Positions 52,792 through 61,299 of a DNA stretch of 64,000 bases are shown here, piece by piece (within the stretch, counting starts at the first letter, position 1; the number at the start of each line of letters is the position of its first letter). A program made the position numbers and the translations under genes. The DNA is from CAWJPY01 sp963844865 (lineage in GTDB: Bacteria; Acidobacteriota; Thermoanaerobaculia; Thermoanaerobaculales; Sulfomarinibacteraceae), in assembly GCA_963844865.1 (NCBI GenBank), contig CAWJPY010000011.1, positions 62,001 to 126,000 on the forward strand, written 5' to 3'. Below the pieces are notes generated by a model. The model searched no databases and was not told the origin of the DNA. It saw only the letters and a program-made list of their open reading frames with translations.

Positions 52792-53676
52792 TTACGCCTT
52801 CCAGCGGTCGTGCATCCACAACCACAGCTCCGGCCGCCGCCTGATGTCCTCCTCCACCGTCGCCAGGTAGGCGCGGGTCAGCCGCTCGACGGCCTCGGGC
52901 CCCTGACCGACGGCGGTGGTGATGGGTGGGCCCAACCGAATGGTGTAAGTGCCGTCGTCGTGGGGCCAGCACGTCATGGGTACCGCCGGGGTGCCGAGGC
53001 GAGTGGCGATGAAGGCCGGCACGTCGGTGCTGCGGGCGGGCCGGCCCAGGAAGGGGACCACGATGCCGGCGCCCGGAGGCGGTCGCTGGTCGATGACCAC
53101 GCCCACAACCGCCCCCCGACGCAGCAGATTCACGACTCGGTGGCCGACGCCGGAGCGGTCCAGGACCACCGCCCCCCAGCGCTCGCGCAGGCGCATGAGG
53201 TCGCGCGCCACGAACGGGTTGTCGGGCGGCCGCGCCACCACGTAGAGGGGGGTGCCGAGGGCTCGAGCCAGGGGGTAGATGGCGGTCTGCCAGGAGCCGA
53301 AGTGCCCGCACACGATCAACGCTCCCCGCCCGCCGGCGAGGGCGTCCTCGACGTGGGCGAGGCCCTCGATGCGGAAGCGCTGCTCGAGCTCCTTGGCACT
53401 GAATCGACAGGCCGACAGGGGCTCGCAGAAGGCGGCGCCGAAGTGGCGGTAGCAGGCGGCCACCACCCGGCAGCGTTCCACAGCGTCCAGCTCGGGCAGG
53501 GCGAAGGCGAGGTTGCGTCGGGCGAGGGCCCGGTGACGGGCGTCCAGGGCATGGCCGAGCGCCCCCAGACCGCGGCCGAAGGCCCGCACCGCTCGGTGTG
53601 GGAGGACCATCAGGGCTCGTGACAGGGCCAGATAGGCGGAGTACTCGAGTCGGTGCCGCAGCGGGCGGTGTTTCAT
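52792..53676 (-). CDS. LpxL/HtrB-like lipid acyltransferase with altered HX4E motif
   Basis: The 294-residue protein aligns with lipid A late acyltransferases: an N-terminal anchor (about 12-30), RNLAFALPEL, GGRGALIVCGHFGSWQ, IDQRPPPGAGIVVPFLGRPA, and WLWMHDRWK at the end. The catalytic HX4D/E is His125-FGSW-Gln130, so the acidic residue is Gln. It is encoded just after an acyl carrier protein and a fatty-acyl-AMP ligase on the same strand, suggesting that the ligase loads the ACP, which feeds this transferase. Confidence 0.85.
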   Translation of the reverse strand: MKHRPLRHRLEYSAYLALSRALMVLPHRAVRAFGRGLGALGHALDARHRALARRNLAFALPELDAVERCRVVAACYRHFGAAFCEPLSACRFSAKELEQRFRIEGLAHVEDALAGGRGALIVCGHFGSWQTAIYPLARALGTPLYVVARPPDNPFVARDLMRLRERWGAVVLDRSGVGHRVVNLLRRGAVVGVVIDQRPPPGAGIVVPFLGRPARSTDVPAFIATRLGTPAVPMTCWPHDDGTYTIRLGPPITTAVGQGPEAVERLTRAYLATVEEDIRRRPELWLWMHDRWKA

Positions 53677-53696
53677 GGGCCGCGCCGCGGACGACG

Positions 53697-53924
53697 TCAG
53701 CGCACTTCGAGGTAGTGCAGGATGTCGCCGACGGTGTTCAGCCTGGCCGCGTCCTCGTCGTTGATCTCGATGCCCAGCTTGTCCTCGAGCTCCACCAGCA
53801 GCTCCAGGGCGCGGGCCGAGTCGAGACCGAGATCCGCCACCAGCTCCATGTCGGGTGTGATGGTGGCGGGGTCTGTCTTGCTGACCTGGGCAATCACCGC
53901 CACCGCCGTGCTCGTGTCGCTCAT
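53697..53924 (-). CDS. Acyl carrier protein
   Basis: A 75-residue acidic four-helix protein with the 4'-phosphopantetheine site Ser36 in LGLDSARALELL. It starts at the ATG at 53924 with AAAGGAG about 11 bases upstream. Its place between the acyl-AMP ligase and the LpxL-like transferase makes it a dedicated, not primary, ACP. The 3' end lies 20 bases from the acyltransferase start. Confidence 0.9.
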   Translation of the reverse strand: MSDTSTAVAVIAQVSKTDPATITPDMELVADLGLDSARALELLVELEDKLGIEINDEDAARLNTVGDILHYLEVR

Positions 53925-54010
53925 GGTAGGTTGCACTCCTTTGTGCCGGTCAACCGTCAAATCGCCGTCGTCGGCACGAAATTCCCGAGCCCGACTGCGG
54001 GGCTCGAGCC

Positions 54011-55696
54011 TCACGCCCGCTCGAGCCTGCCGTCAACGTACCGCTGTCTGAGCTCTCCACGCTGCATCTTACCGCTCGTGGTGCGGGGGATGCGCCCCCG
54101 GCGCACGAACACCAGGTCGGCCAGGGGCAGCCCGGCGGCGCGGCCGATCTTGGAGCGGATGGCGTGGCCCAGCTGGGACAGCCGTTGCGGATCGTTGTCG
54201 TCCACCTCGACCACCACCACCGCCTCCTCGCCGGTCGCCCCGCGGGCCACGGAGAACGCCGCCGAGCGGAGCAGCCCGCCGCCGCCGGTGACGCTGTCGG
54301 CGAGCCGCTCGATCTCGTCGGGCATGATGTTGTGACCGTGCACGATCAGGAGGTCCTTGGTGCGCCCCGTCAGGTAGAGCTCGCCGTCGTGCACGAAGCC
54401 CAGGTCGCCGGTCGCGAACCAGCCGTCGTGCATGCACTCCGCCGTCGCCTCGGCGTCGTTGTAGTAGCCGGAAAACAGGCCCGGCCCGCTGATCAGGACC
54501 TCGCCGATCTCACCGTCGGCACGGTCGCTGAGGTCCGGGGCGGCGATGCGTACCCGGGTGTCCCGAACAGGGCTGCCGGTGCTGACCACGTCGCTCATGG
54601 CGAAGCCGGCGTCGGCGCCCACCGGCGCTGGGCGAGTGCGCACGCCTTCCCCCTTCAGGTCGAAGGTCACCGCCAGGGTGGCCTCGGCCAGGCCGTAGCA
54701 CGGGCGGAAGGCGGTCTCGGAGAAGCCGCAGGCGGCGAACTTGGCGCAGAACGCCCGGCTGGTCTCGGACCGTACCATCTCGGCGCCCGTCAGCGCGACC
54801 TGCCAGGAGGAAAGGTCGAGGCTCGCGAGCTGGTCCTCGGGGACCCGTTCCACGCAGAGCTGGTAGCCGAAGTTGGGAGCGGGCGTGAAGGTGGTGCCGC
54901 GGACCCCCAGGTTGTGCAGCCAGAGGGCGGGCCGGGCCAGGAAGGTCTGAGGTCGCAGCAGCCAGGTGTCGAGGCCGGTTACCAGAGGCAGGATGAGGCA
55001 GCCGATCAGACCCATGTCGTGGTACAGAGGCAGCCACGACACCATGCCGTCGGCCCAGTCGTCCGCCGGTGCGCCCAGGGGCGCGCCGATGGCCTCGGTG
55101 CTGGCCAGGGGGTTGTGGATGGCGGCCCGGTGGGAGATGGCCACGGCCCGCGGCACCCCGGTGGAGCCGCTCGTGAGCTGCAGGAAGGCGATGTCGTCGC
55201 CCGCGTCCCGGGGCCCCTGGAAGGCGCGCTCCGGCGCGCGCCGGTGTGCGTCGGTGGTGATGACGCCCCGCTCGGCGAAGGAGAAGCCCTGCTCCACGGC
55301 CTGGCGCTGGAACGTCTCAGAGGCCACCACGAAGCGGGCACCGATCTTGGCCATGACCCGTTCGACCTTGTCGAACTGGGCCTCCGCGGCCGCCATGGCG
55401 CCCGCTCCGGAGCTGGCGACGGGCCACGCGCCCAGCATGAGGAGACCGAACCACGCCTCCAGCCACTCCCAGGAGGTGGGCAACGCCACCAGCACCGGCT
55501 CTCGGGGCGCCACCCCCAGGCCATGGAAGCGACGGGCGCTGGCCAGGGCCAGCTCCTCGAGGTCGGCGTAGGTCCGCCGTTCCAGGTTGCGGGCCCGGCC
55601 GTCGAAGACGGCGATGCCCTGCTCCGGCGCGTCGCGGGCGGCGCGCCGGACGGCTTCGCTCAGGCTCGTGGGCCAGGTCCGGTCGATGGCACCCAC
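54011..55696 (-). CDS. Fatty-acyl-AMP ligase (FAAL-like)
   Basis: The 561-residue adenylate-forming enzyme has LTSGSTGVPRAV (A3), WLPLYHDMGLIG, PCYGLAEATLAVTF (A5, in the FAAL form) and DGWFATGDLGF (A7). The C-terminal IPRTTSGKMQR holds the A10 Lys. YGLAEATL and HDMGLIG are typical of FAALs, which activate fatty acids as AMP esters and pass them to an ACP instead of CoA. The ACP gene is next, 86 bases downstream. Confidence 0.85.
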   Translation of the reverse strand: MGAIDRTWPTSLSEAVRRAARDAPEQGIAVFDGRARNLERRTYADLEELALASARRFHGLGVAPREPVLVALPTSWEWLEAWFGLLMLGAWPVASSGAGAMAAAEAQFDKVERVMAKIGARFVVASETFQRQAVEQGFSFAERGVITTDAHRRAPERAFQGPRDAGDDIAFLQLTSGSTGVPRAVAISHRAAIHNPLASTEAIGAPLGAPADDWADGMVSWLPLYHDMGLIGCLILPLVTGLDTWLLRPQTFLARPALWLHNLGVRGTTFTPAPNFGYQLCVERVPEDQLASLDLSSWQVALTGAEMVRSETSRAFCAKFAACGFSETAFRPCYGLAEATLAVTFDLKGEGVRTRPAPVGADAGFAMSDVVSTGSPVRDTRVRIAAPDLSDRADGEIGEVLISGPGLFSGYYNDAEATAECMHDGWFATGDLGFVHDGELYLTGRTKDLLIVHGHNIMPDEIERLADSVTGGGGLLRSAAFSVARGATGEEAVVVVEVDDNDPQRLSQLGHAIRSKIGRAAGLPLADLVFVRRGRIPRTTSGKMQRGELRQRYVDGRLERA

Positions 55697-55808
55697 GCCA
55701 GGTTCTCCCCATAGCTGTCATGCCGCGGGGCACGCCATGTCCCCACTGCTGCGGCGACCTCGCGGATCGCGACGAGGCTAGCCTCTGCGGCCCCGGAACG
55801 CAAGCGGG
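55697..55808. other. Short spacer between thioredoxin and the acyl-AMP ligase genes
   Basis: A 112-base spacer. Nothing recognised. Confidence 0.3.
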
Positions 55809-56180
55809 CTACGCCACGCTGCCGGCGCTCGTCGCCACCTTCTCCCGCACCTCGTCCATGTCCAGCTCCTTCACCTGCTCGAGGAGCTGCTCGAGAGACT
55901 GGGCCGGGAGCATGCCGGGCTGTCCGAACACGGGGATCTGGTCGCGGAACACGAACACGGTGGGGATGGAGCGCACCTGGAATGCCGCCGCGAGCTCGGG
56001 CTCGGCCTCGGTGTCGCAGGACGCGAACGTCACGTCCTCGTGCTTCTCCGCCGCGGCCTCGAAGATGGGCTTGAACGCCTGGCACGGGCCGCACCATGCC
56101 GCCCAGAAGTCGATGATCACGATGTCGTTGGTGCCGATGATGTCGTCCACATTGTCCTTGGTGAGCTGTTGAACTGCCAT
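55809..56180 (-). CDS. trxA: Thioredoxin
   Basis: A 123-residue cytosolic thioredoxin with the WCGPC active site (Cys30, Cys33), the cis-Pro loop SIPTVFVF, and the buried Asp of VIIDFWAAW. The C-terminal 20 residues extend beyond the usual length of about 105. The ATG at 56180 follows AAGGAGGAAAC. The promoter upstream is the most canonical in the window (56224-56252). Confidence 0.95.
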   Translation of the reverse strand: MAVQQLTKDNVDDIIGTNDIVIIDFWAAWCGPCQAFKPIFEAAAEKHEDVTFASCDTEAEPELAAAFQVRSIPTVFVFRDQIPVFGQPGMLPAQSLEQLLEQVKELDMDEVREKVATSAGSVA

Positions 56181-56223
56181 GTTTCCTCCTTGATCACTAT
56201 TAACCACTTAACCATTCAAGAAT

Positions 56224-56252
56224 ATTCTAATGATCAACGAAGGCTCTGTCAA
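56224..56252 (-). promoter_or_regulatory. Sigma-70 promoter of trxA
   Basis: On the minus strand TTGACA (56247-56252), a 17-base spacer and TAGAAT (56224-56229). AGAATATTCT (56219-56228) is also a perfect 10-base palindrome overlapping the -10 element and could be an operator. Confidence 0.7.
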
Positions 56253-56272
56253 TACCCTCGGGAGGCCGGTGC

Positions 56273-56325
56273 GGGCGCCAGGCACTGGTCGGCGGTGGAA
56301 TGGTCAGCGACGGTGTCAGGCACCC
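56273..56325. repeat. Family A repeat copy 8
   Basis: GGGCGCCAGGCACTGGTC at the left and GACGGTGTCAGGCACCC at the right. This is a degenerate copy between trxA and the helicase gene. Confidence 0.45.
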
Positions 56326-56338
56326 ACACGCCCTGCGT

Positions 56339-58414
56339 TCAGTTCACACCGTCGTCGCCTTCACCATCGTCCTCGGACAGGAAGGCGGGCAGACGGTAGC
56401 GGGCCACGCTCGGAAGGAGGTCGAGACCGTCGGACGGCCGCTCCGGCATCACCTGCACGCGTTCGGCCACGCCGTCGGGGAGCTCGCTGACGAACCGGGA
56501 GGGCTCCAGCACCACGTCCACTCGGTAGCGGTCCCGGGCGATCTGGGGTTGGAGCAGGTAGAGACGGTCCTTGGACCTGGTGACCGCCACGTAGAAGAGG
56601 CGGCGCTCCTCCTCCTCGTCCTCGGCGCGCACGGTGGGGAAGCGCCCTTCGGCGAGCCACAGGACGAACACTGCACGCCACTCGAGCCCCTTGGCGCGAT
56701 GGGCGGTGGACAGGGTCACCAGCTCGTCGGGCGGGCCGCCGACGGCGTCCTCGCCGGACAGGTCGTTGAGGAGGGTCACCTCGGCCAGGAAGGTGTTGAG
56801 GTCGGGATGGGCATCGGCGAAGAGAGCGAGCTGCTCGAGGTCCTCGAGGCGGGCGCGGGCGTTCTCGAGGTGGTCGGTCGCCCAGGCCCGGTAGAAGTCC
56901 TCGACCACGGTGCGGATCGCCTCGCCGGGAGGGGCGGCCTCCCCCTCCGAGCGCAGCCGGCCGAGCAGCCGGACCACCTCGTCGAGGGATCCCCGGGCCG
57001 ACCCCCGGAGGCCGAGGCCGGTTGGATCGGCGGCGAGGAGGCCCTCGAGGGCGTCGCTACCGGCGGAGAGTGTCCACAGGCGGGCGGTGAGGCGGGGGCC
57101 GAACCCGTCGCGCAGCCTCATCATGCGCGCGAAGGCCAGCTCGTCCCGGGGGTTGTCGAGGAACCGGAGATGGCTGAGCACGTCCTTGATGTGGCGCTGC
57201 TCGAAGAAGCGCACACCGGAGCGCACCCGGTAGGGGATGTTGCGCCGCGTGAGCTCGATCTGGAGGTCCAGGGAGTGGGAGTGGTTGCGATAGAGCACCG
57301 CGATCTCCTCCAGGTCGAATCCCTCCTCGCGCAGCTCGAGGATCGCCGTCGCGACCCAGCTCGCCTGCGCCTCCGGCGTTTCGACGGACACCAACAGCGG
57401 GGCTTCGCCGTCCTTCCGCACCGCCCGCAGCTCCTTGGGGAACTGCGCCCGGTTGTGGACGATGGATGCGTTGGCCAGGCGCAGGATCTGGGGCGTGGAG
57501 CGGTAGTTGGTCTCGAGACGGAAGATCTGGCACTCGGGATGGCGATCGGGAAAGCCCAGGATGTTGCTGAACTCGGCCCCGCGGAAGCCGTAGATGGACT
57601 GGGCATCGTCGCCGACCACCATGAGGTTCTTGTGGGGGCCGAGCATGGCGTCCACGATGTCGGCCTGGAGGCGATTGGTGTCCTGGTACTCGTCCACCAG
57701 GATGTGCTGGAAGCGCTCCGCCAGGTCGCGGCGGACGTCGGGGTGCCTGGTCAGCAGCAGCAGCCAGTTGAGCAGGAGGTCGTCGAAGTCCATGGCGTCG
57801 GCCTGCCGCTTGCGCTCCAGGTAGCGCCGGAAGACGCCGGCGATGGCGTCGGCGTCGGCCTGGAACTGCGGCGCCCGGTCGGAGAGGACGTTCCCCAGGT
57901 CGCGGCCGGTGTTGATCACCAGGCTGTAGACATTCAGGAGCAGGCGGGGGCGCGGTGTCCGCCGATCGGGCAGGCTGGGGCTCGCGTCGCCCAGGGCCTG
58001 CCCCATGAGGTCGGCCGCGTCCTCCTGATCCAGGATCGAGAAGCGCGACGTGTAGCCGAGGAGCTCGCCGTAACGGCGCAGGATGCGGTGCCCGACGGAG
58101 TGGAAGGTGCCGCCGGTCACCCGGCTGCCGCCCACCTCCACCAGACGCTCGACCCTGTCCAGCATGCTCCTCGCGGCCCGGTTGGTGAAGGTCAGCAGCA
58201 GGATCCTGGGTGGAGGCACCCCGTCCTCGATGAGGCGGCTGGCGCGGTAGACCAGGGTCCTGGTCTTGCCGGTGCCGGCGCCGGCGAGGGCCAGCATCGG
58301 CCCCCCGGGGTGCATCACCACCCGCAGCTGCTCCGGGTTCAGCTCCCCTGCGTAGTCCACCGTGTACTCGTGGGCGTCCCGGGGAGATGGCAGCGGCCGG
58401 GAGTCCCCGGTCAT
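56339..58414 (-). CDS. UvrD/Rep-family superfamily I DNA helicase
   Basis: A 691-residue 3'-5' helicase. Motif I is AGAGTGKT (44-51). Motif Ia is LLTFTNRAARSM and motif II DEYQDT (241-246). Motif III is VVGDDAQSIYGFRGA, motif IV LETNYRS, motif V TAHRAKGLEW and motif VI VAVTRSKDRL. No nuclease domain follows. Likely roles are repair or replication restart. The start overlaps the stop of the GNAT gene (ATGA), so the pair is coupled. A long upstream extension of this open frame is out of context and rejected. Confidence 0.93.
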   Translation of the reverse strand: MTGDSRPLPSPRDAHEYTVDYAGELNPEQLRVVMHPGGPMLALAGAGTGKTRTLVYRASRLIEDGVPPPRILLLTFTNRAARSMLDRVERLVEVGGSRVTGGTFHSVGHRILRRYGELLGYTSRFSILDQEDAADLMGQALGDASPSLPDRRTPRPRLLLNVYSLVINTGRDLGNVLSDRAPQFQADADAIAGVFRRYLERKRQADAMDFDDLLLNWLLLLTRHPDVRRDLAERFQHILVDEYQDTNRLQADIVDAMLGPHKNLMVVGDDAQSIYGFRGAEFSNILGFPDRHPECQIFRLETNYRSTPQILRLANASIVHNRAQFPKELRAVRKDGEAPLLVSVETPEAQASWVATAILELREEGFDLEEIAVLYRNHSHSLDLQIELTRRNIPYRVRSGVRFFEQRHIKDVLSHLRFLDNPRDELAFARMMRLRDGFGPRLTARLWTLSAGSDALEGLLAADPTGLGLRGSARGSLDEVVRLLGRLRSEGEAAPPGEAIRTVVEDFYRAWATDHLENARARLEDLEQLALFADAHPDLNTFLAEVTLLNDLSGEDAVGGPPDELVTLSTAHRAKGLEWRAVFVLWLAEGRFPTVRAEDEEEERRLFYVAVTRSKDRLYLLQPQIARDRYRVDVVLEPSRFVSELPDGVAERVQVMPERPSDGLDLLPSVARYRLPAFLSEDDGEGDDGVN

Positions 58415-59334
58415 GGCAGGTCGAGGGCGCCCAGCAGGCTCCGGTCGAAGGCCAGGGACACCCCTCGCACGTGCACCGTGCGGATCGCCGCCAACCGTCC
58501 GCCCCCGTCCTGGATGGTCTCGATGGCGGGGACGAAGGGCGCCGGGACCGCCACCACGAGGGGCGAGGGATGATGGGCGGCCAGGGCGAGCCGGATGGAC
58601 CAGCCGAGGCCGCAGAGCGCGGCGTCCTGGGTGGAGGCGCACACCGGGCCCACCTGGTCGGTCCCGCCATAGGCGTAGGCCGCGATTCGCGATCCCTGGC
58701 GCACGAAGGCGGCGCCGAAGCCCCTCTCCTTCAGCCAGTACAGGTGGTCCACCTCGCGGGTGATGTTGCGGGTGAGGCGGTCCAGCCGGTCCACGTCGGC
58801 CTGGCCGCGGCGGGCCAGGAGCTCCTCGGTGGCTTCGCGACCGGGCAGGAGACGGAGCAGGGACTCCCCCAGCGCGGCGGCCGCCGAGCGCTCGATCTGG
58901 AAGAGGTAGAGGGGGGCCAGGGGCCGGAACGCATGCCGCAGCAGGAGGCCCTGGACGGGCGGGTCCACGGGCGCCACGGTCAGGAACTCGCGGGCTCCGG
59001 AGCGCTCGCCATAGGCGAGCAGGCGCTGCATCAGGGCTTCGCCAGCGCCCTTGCCATGGTGCTGGGGAAGCACCCACAGCTCGGAGAGGATGCACTGCCG
59101 GGAGCGGACGTGGGCGGCGCCGAAGCCGATGGTCTCGTCCTTCTCCACGGCGGTGAAGAACCCGTCCGGGTCGTGCCTCATGAGGTGCGCCAGGTCCGGG
59201 GCCACCTCCATCTCCAGGTCGAGGACCCGACGGCGTCCCGAGGCCGACGGCAGACGCGCCGCCGCCGCGTCGCGGAGGACCGCGATCCCGGGGAGCTCCT
59301 CGCGATTGGTCCGCCGCACCTTGACCTTGGCCAT
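58411..59334 (-). CDS. Tandem-GNAT N-acetyltransferase
   Basis: A 307-residue protein with two GNAT folds. The first (about 1-155) has the acetyl-CoA loop LPQHHGKGAGEALM; the second (about 165-305) is diverged and lacks a clear loop (NITREVDHLYWLKERGFGAA). The acceptor is unknown. It is immediately upstream of the helicase gene and overlaps it by four bases. It is divergent from the acyl-CoA carboxylase gene. Confidence 0.8.
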   Translation of the reverse strand: MAKVKVRRTNREELPGIAVLRDAAAARLPSASGRRRVLDLEMEVAPDLAHLMRHDPDGFFTAVEKDETIGFGAAHVRSRQCILSELWVLPQHHGKGAGEALMQRLLAYGERSGAREFLTVAPVDPPVQGLLLRHAFRPLAPLYLFQIERSAAAALGESLLRLLPGREATEELLARRGQADVDRLDRLTRNITREVDHLYWLKERGFGAAFVRQGSRIAAYAYGGTDQVGPVCASTQDAALCGLGWSIRLALAAHHPSPLVVAVPAPFVPAIETIQDGGGRLAAIRTVHVRGVSLAFDRSLLGALDLP

Positions 59335-59407
59335 CTGCTCATCCTCGGGAGCCGGCGCCCGTGACCGGCTGCCGGGCGAGTCTAGCAGAGCCTCATGGGG
59401 GGCGCGG

Positions 59408-59416
59408 TGCTACACT
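59408..59416 (+). promoter_or_regulatory. Extended -10 of the acyl-CoA carboxylase gene
   Basis: TGC-TACACT ends 6 bases before the ATG at 59423, so the predicted first transcribed base is the start codon itself. Confidence 0.45.
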
Positions 59417-59422
59417 CCGCCC

Positions 59423-61090
59423 ATGCCCAAGTCGCTGGCGACCGAGCTGGAACGTGACGCTGCCTACGAGACGAATCGAGACCACTGGCTGAACGAGCTG
59501 CGGATTCTCGCCGCCCAGGAGGCGACCATCGCGGGGGGGGGTGGCGAGCGTGCCGCGGCTCGCCAGCGGGAGCAGGGGAAGATGCTGGCCCGGGAGCGGG
59601 TCGAGGCGCTCATCGACCCGGGCTCCGAGCTGCTGGAGTTCGGTGCGTTCGCGGCCTGGGACCTGTACGCGGAGTGGGGGGGGGCCCCTGCCGCCGGCGT
59701 CGTCACCGGCCTCGGCCGGGTCAGCGGTCGAGAGTGCGTGGTGGTGGCCAACGACGCCACCGTCAAGGCCGGCGCCTGGTTCCCTCTCACCTGCAAGAAG
59801 ATCCTGCGGGCGCAGGAGATCGCGGCGGCCAACCGGCTGCCGGTGATCTACCTGGTGGACTCGGCGGGGGTGTTCCTCCCCATGCAGGAGGAGATCTTCC
59901 CCGATCGCGACCACTTCGGTCGGGTGTTCTTCAACAACGCCAGGCTCTCCGCCCAAGGCGTCTACCAGATCGCCGCCATCATGGGCTCCTGCGTGGCAGG
60001 GGGCGCCTACCTGCCGATCATGTCGGATGAGGCGTTGATCGTGGAGGGGACCGGCACCATCTTCCTGGCCGGCGCTCACCTGGTGCATGCCGCCATCGGT
60101 GAGAAGATCGACAACGAGGCCCTGGGCGGGGCGGTGGTGCAGGTGGACATCTCCGGGGTGGTTGACGACCGTTTCCCGGACGACGAGGCGGCGATCGCCC
60201 ACATCCGCGCCAGGATGGCGGAGCTCGCCCGGCCGCCCCTGGCGCCCTTCGATCGCATCGAGAGCAGACCGCCTCTGGCGGACCCCGAGGAGCTGCTGGG
60301 CCTGGTGCCGGTGGATCGATCGCGCCCCTACGACACCTACGCCCTGCTCGGCCGCCTGTTGGACGGGTCGGAGTTCACCGAGTACAAGGCCACCACCGGT
60401 CGCACCCTGATTTGCGGGACCGGGCGCATCCACGGTTGGGCGGTGGGCGTCGTGGCCAACCAGCGGCAGGTCGTCCACCGCACCCGCGGACTCGGCGCCT
60501 CCGAGCGGGAGATGCAGATCGGCGGGGTCATCTACGCCGACGCGGCCGACAAGGCCGCCCGCTTCGTCGAGCTCATGAACCAGAAGGGCATCCCGTTGCT
60601 CTTTCTGCAGGACGTCACCGGCTTCATGGTGGGATCCAAGGCAGAGCGGGAGGGGATCATCAAGTCGGGGGCGAAGATGGTCAACGTCGTCGCCAACTCG
60701 GTGGTCCCCAAGATCACGGTGTTCGTGGGGAACTCCTTCGGCGCCGGCAACTACGCCATGTGTGGGCGGGCCTATGACGCACGCTTCTTCTACGCCTGGC
60801 CGTCCTGCTCGATCGCGGTCATGGGCGGCCAGCAGGCGTCGGAGACCCTGGCGGCCATCCAGCTCAAGAACCGGGGTGACGACGTCACCGAGGAGGAGAA
60901 GGAGGCGTTGCTGGCCCAGACCCGTGAGCACTACGCGGCGGCCATGGACCCCCGGTACGCGGCGGCCCGGCTGTGGGTCGACGCCATCATCGACCCCCGC
61001 GCCACGCGGGACGTGGTGGCCCGCAGCCTCGAGGCGGCCGCCCACCAGCACGACGTCCAGCCTTTCAAGGTCGGAGTCCTCCAGACCTGA
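59423..61090 (+). CDS. Acyl-CoA carboxylase beta (carboxyltransferase) subunit
   Basis: A 555-residue crotonase-fold carboxyltransferase, similar in length to methylcrotonyl-CoA and propionyl-CoA carboxylase beta subunits. Core segments are KMLARERVEALIDPGSELLE, VVANDATVKAGAWFPL, VDSAGVFLPMQEEIF, a GSCVAGGAYLPIMSD oxyanion loop, FLQDVTGFMVG and SFGAGNYAMCGRAYD. The biotin carboxylase/carrier (alpha) gene is not next to it. No ribosome site lies upstream, in keeping with the -10 element that abuts the ATG. The substrate is most likely methylcrotonyl-CoA or a related branched acyl-CoA, but this is not certain. Confidence 0.88.
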   Translation: MPKSLATELERDAAYETNRDHWLNELRILAAQEATIAGGGGERAAARQREQGKMLARERVEALIDPGSELLEFGAFAAWDLYAEWGGAPAAGVVTGLGRVSGRECVVVANDATVKAGAWFPLTCKKILRAQEIAAANRLPVIYLVDSAGVFLPMQEEIFPDRDHFGRVFFNNARLSAQGVYQIAAIMGSCVAGGAYLPIMSDEALIVEGTGTIFLAGAHLVHAAIGEKIDNEALGGAVVQVDISGVVDDRFPDDEAAIAHIRARMAELARPPLAPFDRIESRPPLADPEELLGLVPVDRSRPYDTYALLGRLLDGSEFTEYKATTGRTLICGTGRIHGWAVGVVANQRQVVHRTRGLGASEREMQIGGVIYADAADKAARFVELMNQKGIPLLFLQDVTGFMVGSKAEREGIIKSGAKMVNVVANSVVPKITVFVGNSFGAGNYAMCGRAYDARFFYAWPSCSIAVMGGQQASETLAAIQLKNRGDDVTEEEKEALLAQTREHYAAAMDPRYAAARLWVDAIIDPRATRDVVARSLEAAAHQHDVQPFKVGVLQT

Positions 61091-61238
61091 CGGCGGGCGA
61101 GCGGACGGCGCCGGCGGTCCCGGTGGACGGGTGCCCGTCAGGAAGCTGGCCGCGGGCCACCGTGTCGAGTCCGATGGCTCCCGGTTCGGTTCGCCATCCT
61201 CACGGCCGAGACCGCCGCCTGCCATGGGTCGGTCGAGG

Positions 61239-61244
61239 TAGAAT
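61239..61244 (+). promoter_or_regulatory. -10 element of the GWxTD-VWA gene
   Basis: TAGAAT, 55 bases before the start, with no good -35 element. Confidence 0.3.
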
Positions 61245-61299
61245 TCGGAGAGTGGGTATTCCTCCGGAAGCGAACGGTGGACGACGCGTCGTGACGGGA

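Noticed and set aside
58415..59095. Extension of the helicase frame upstream of 58414
   Set aside because: It overlaps the whole GNAT gene; the ATGA junction at 58411-58414 gives a natural start.
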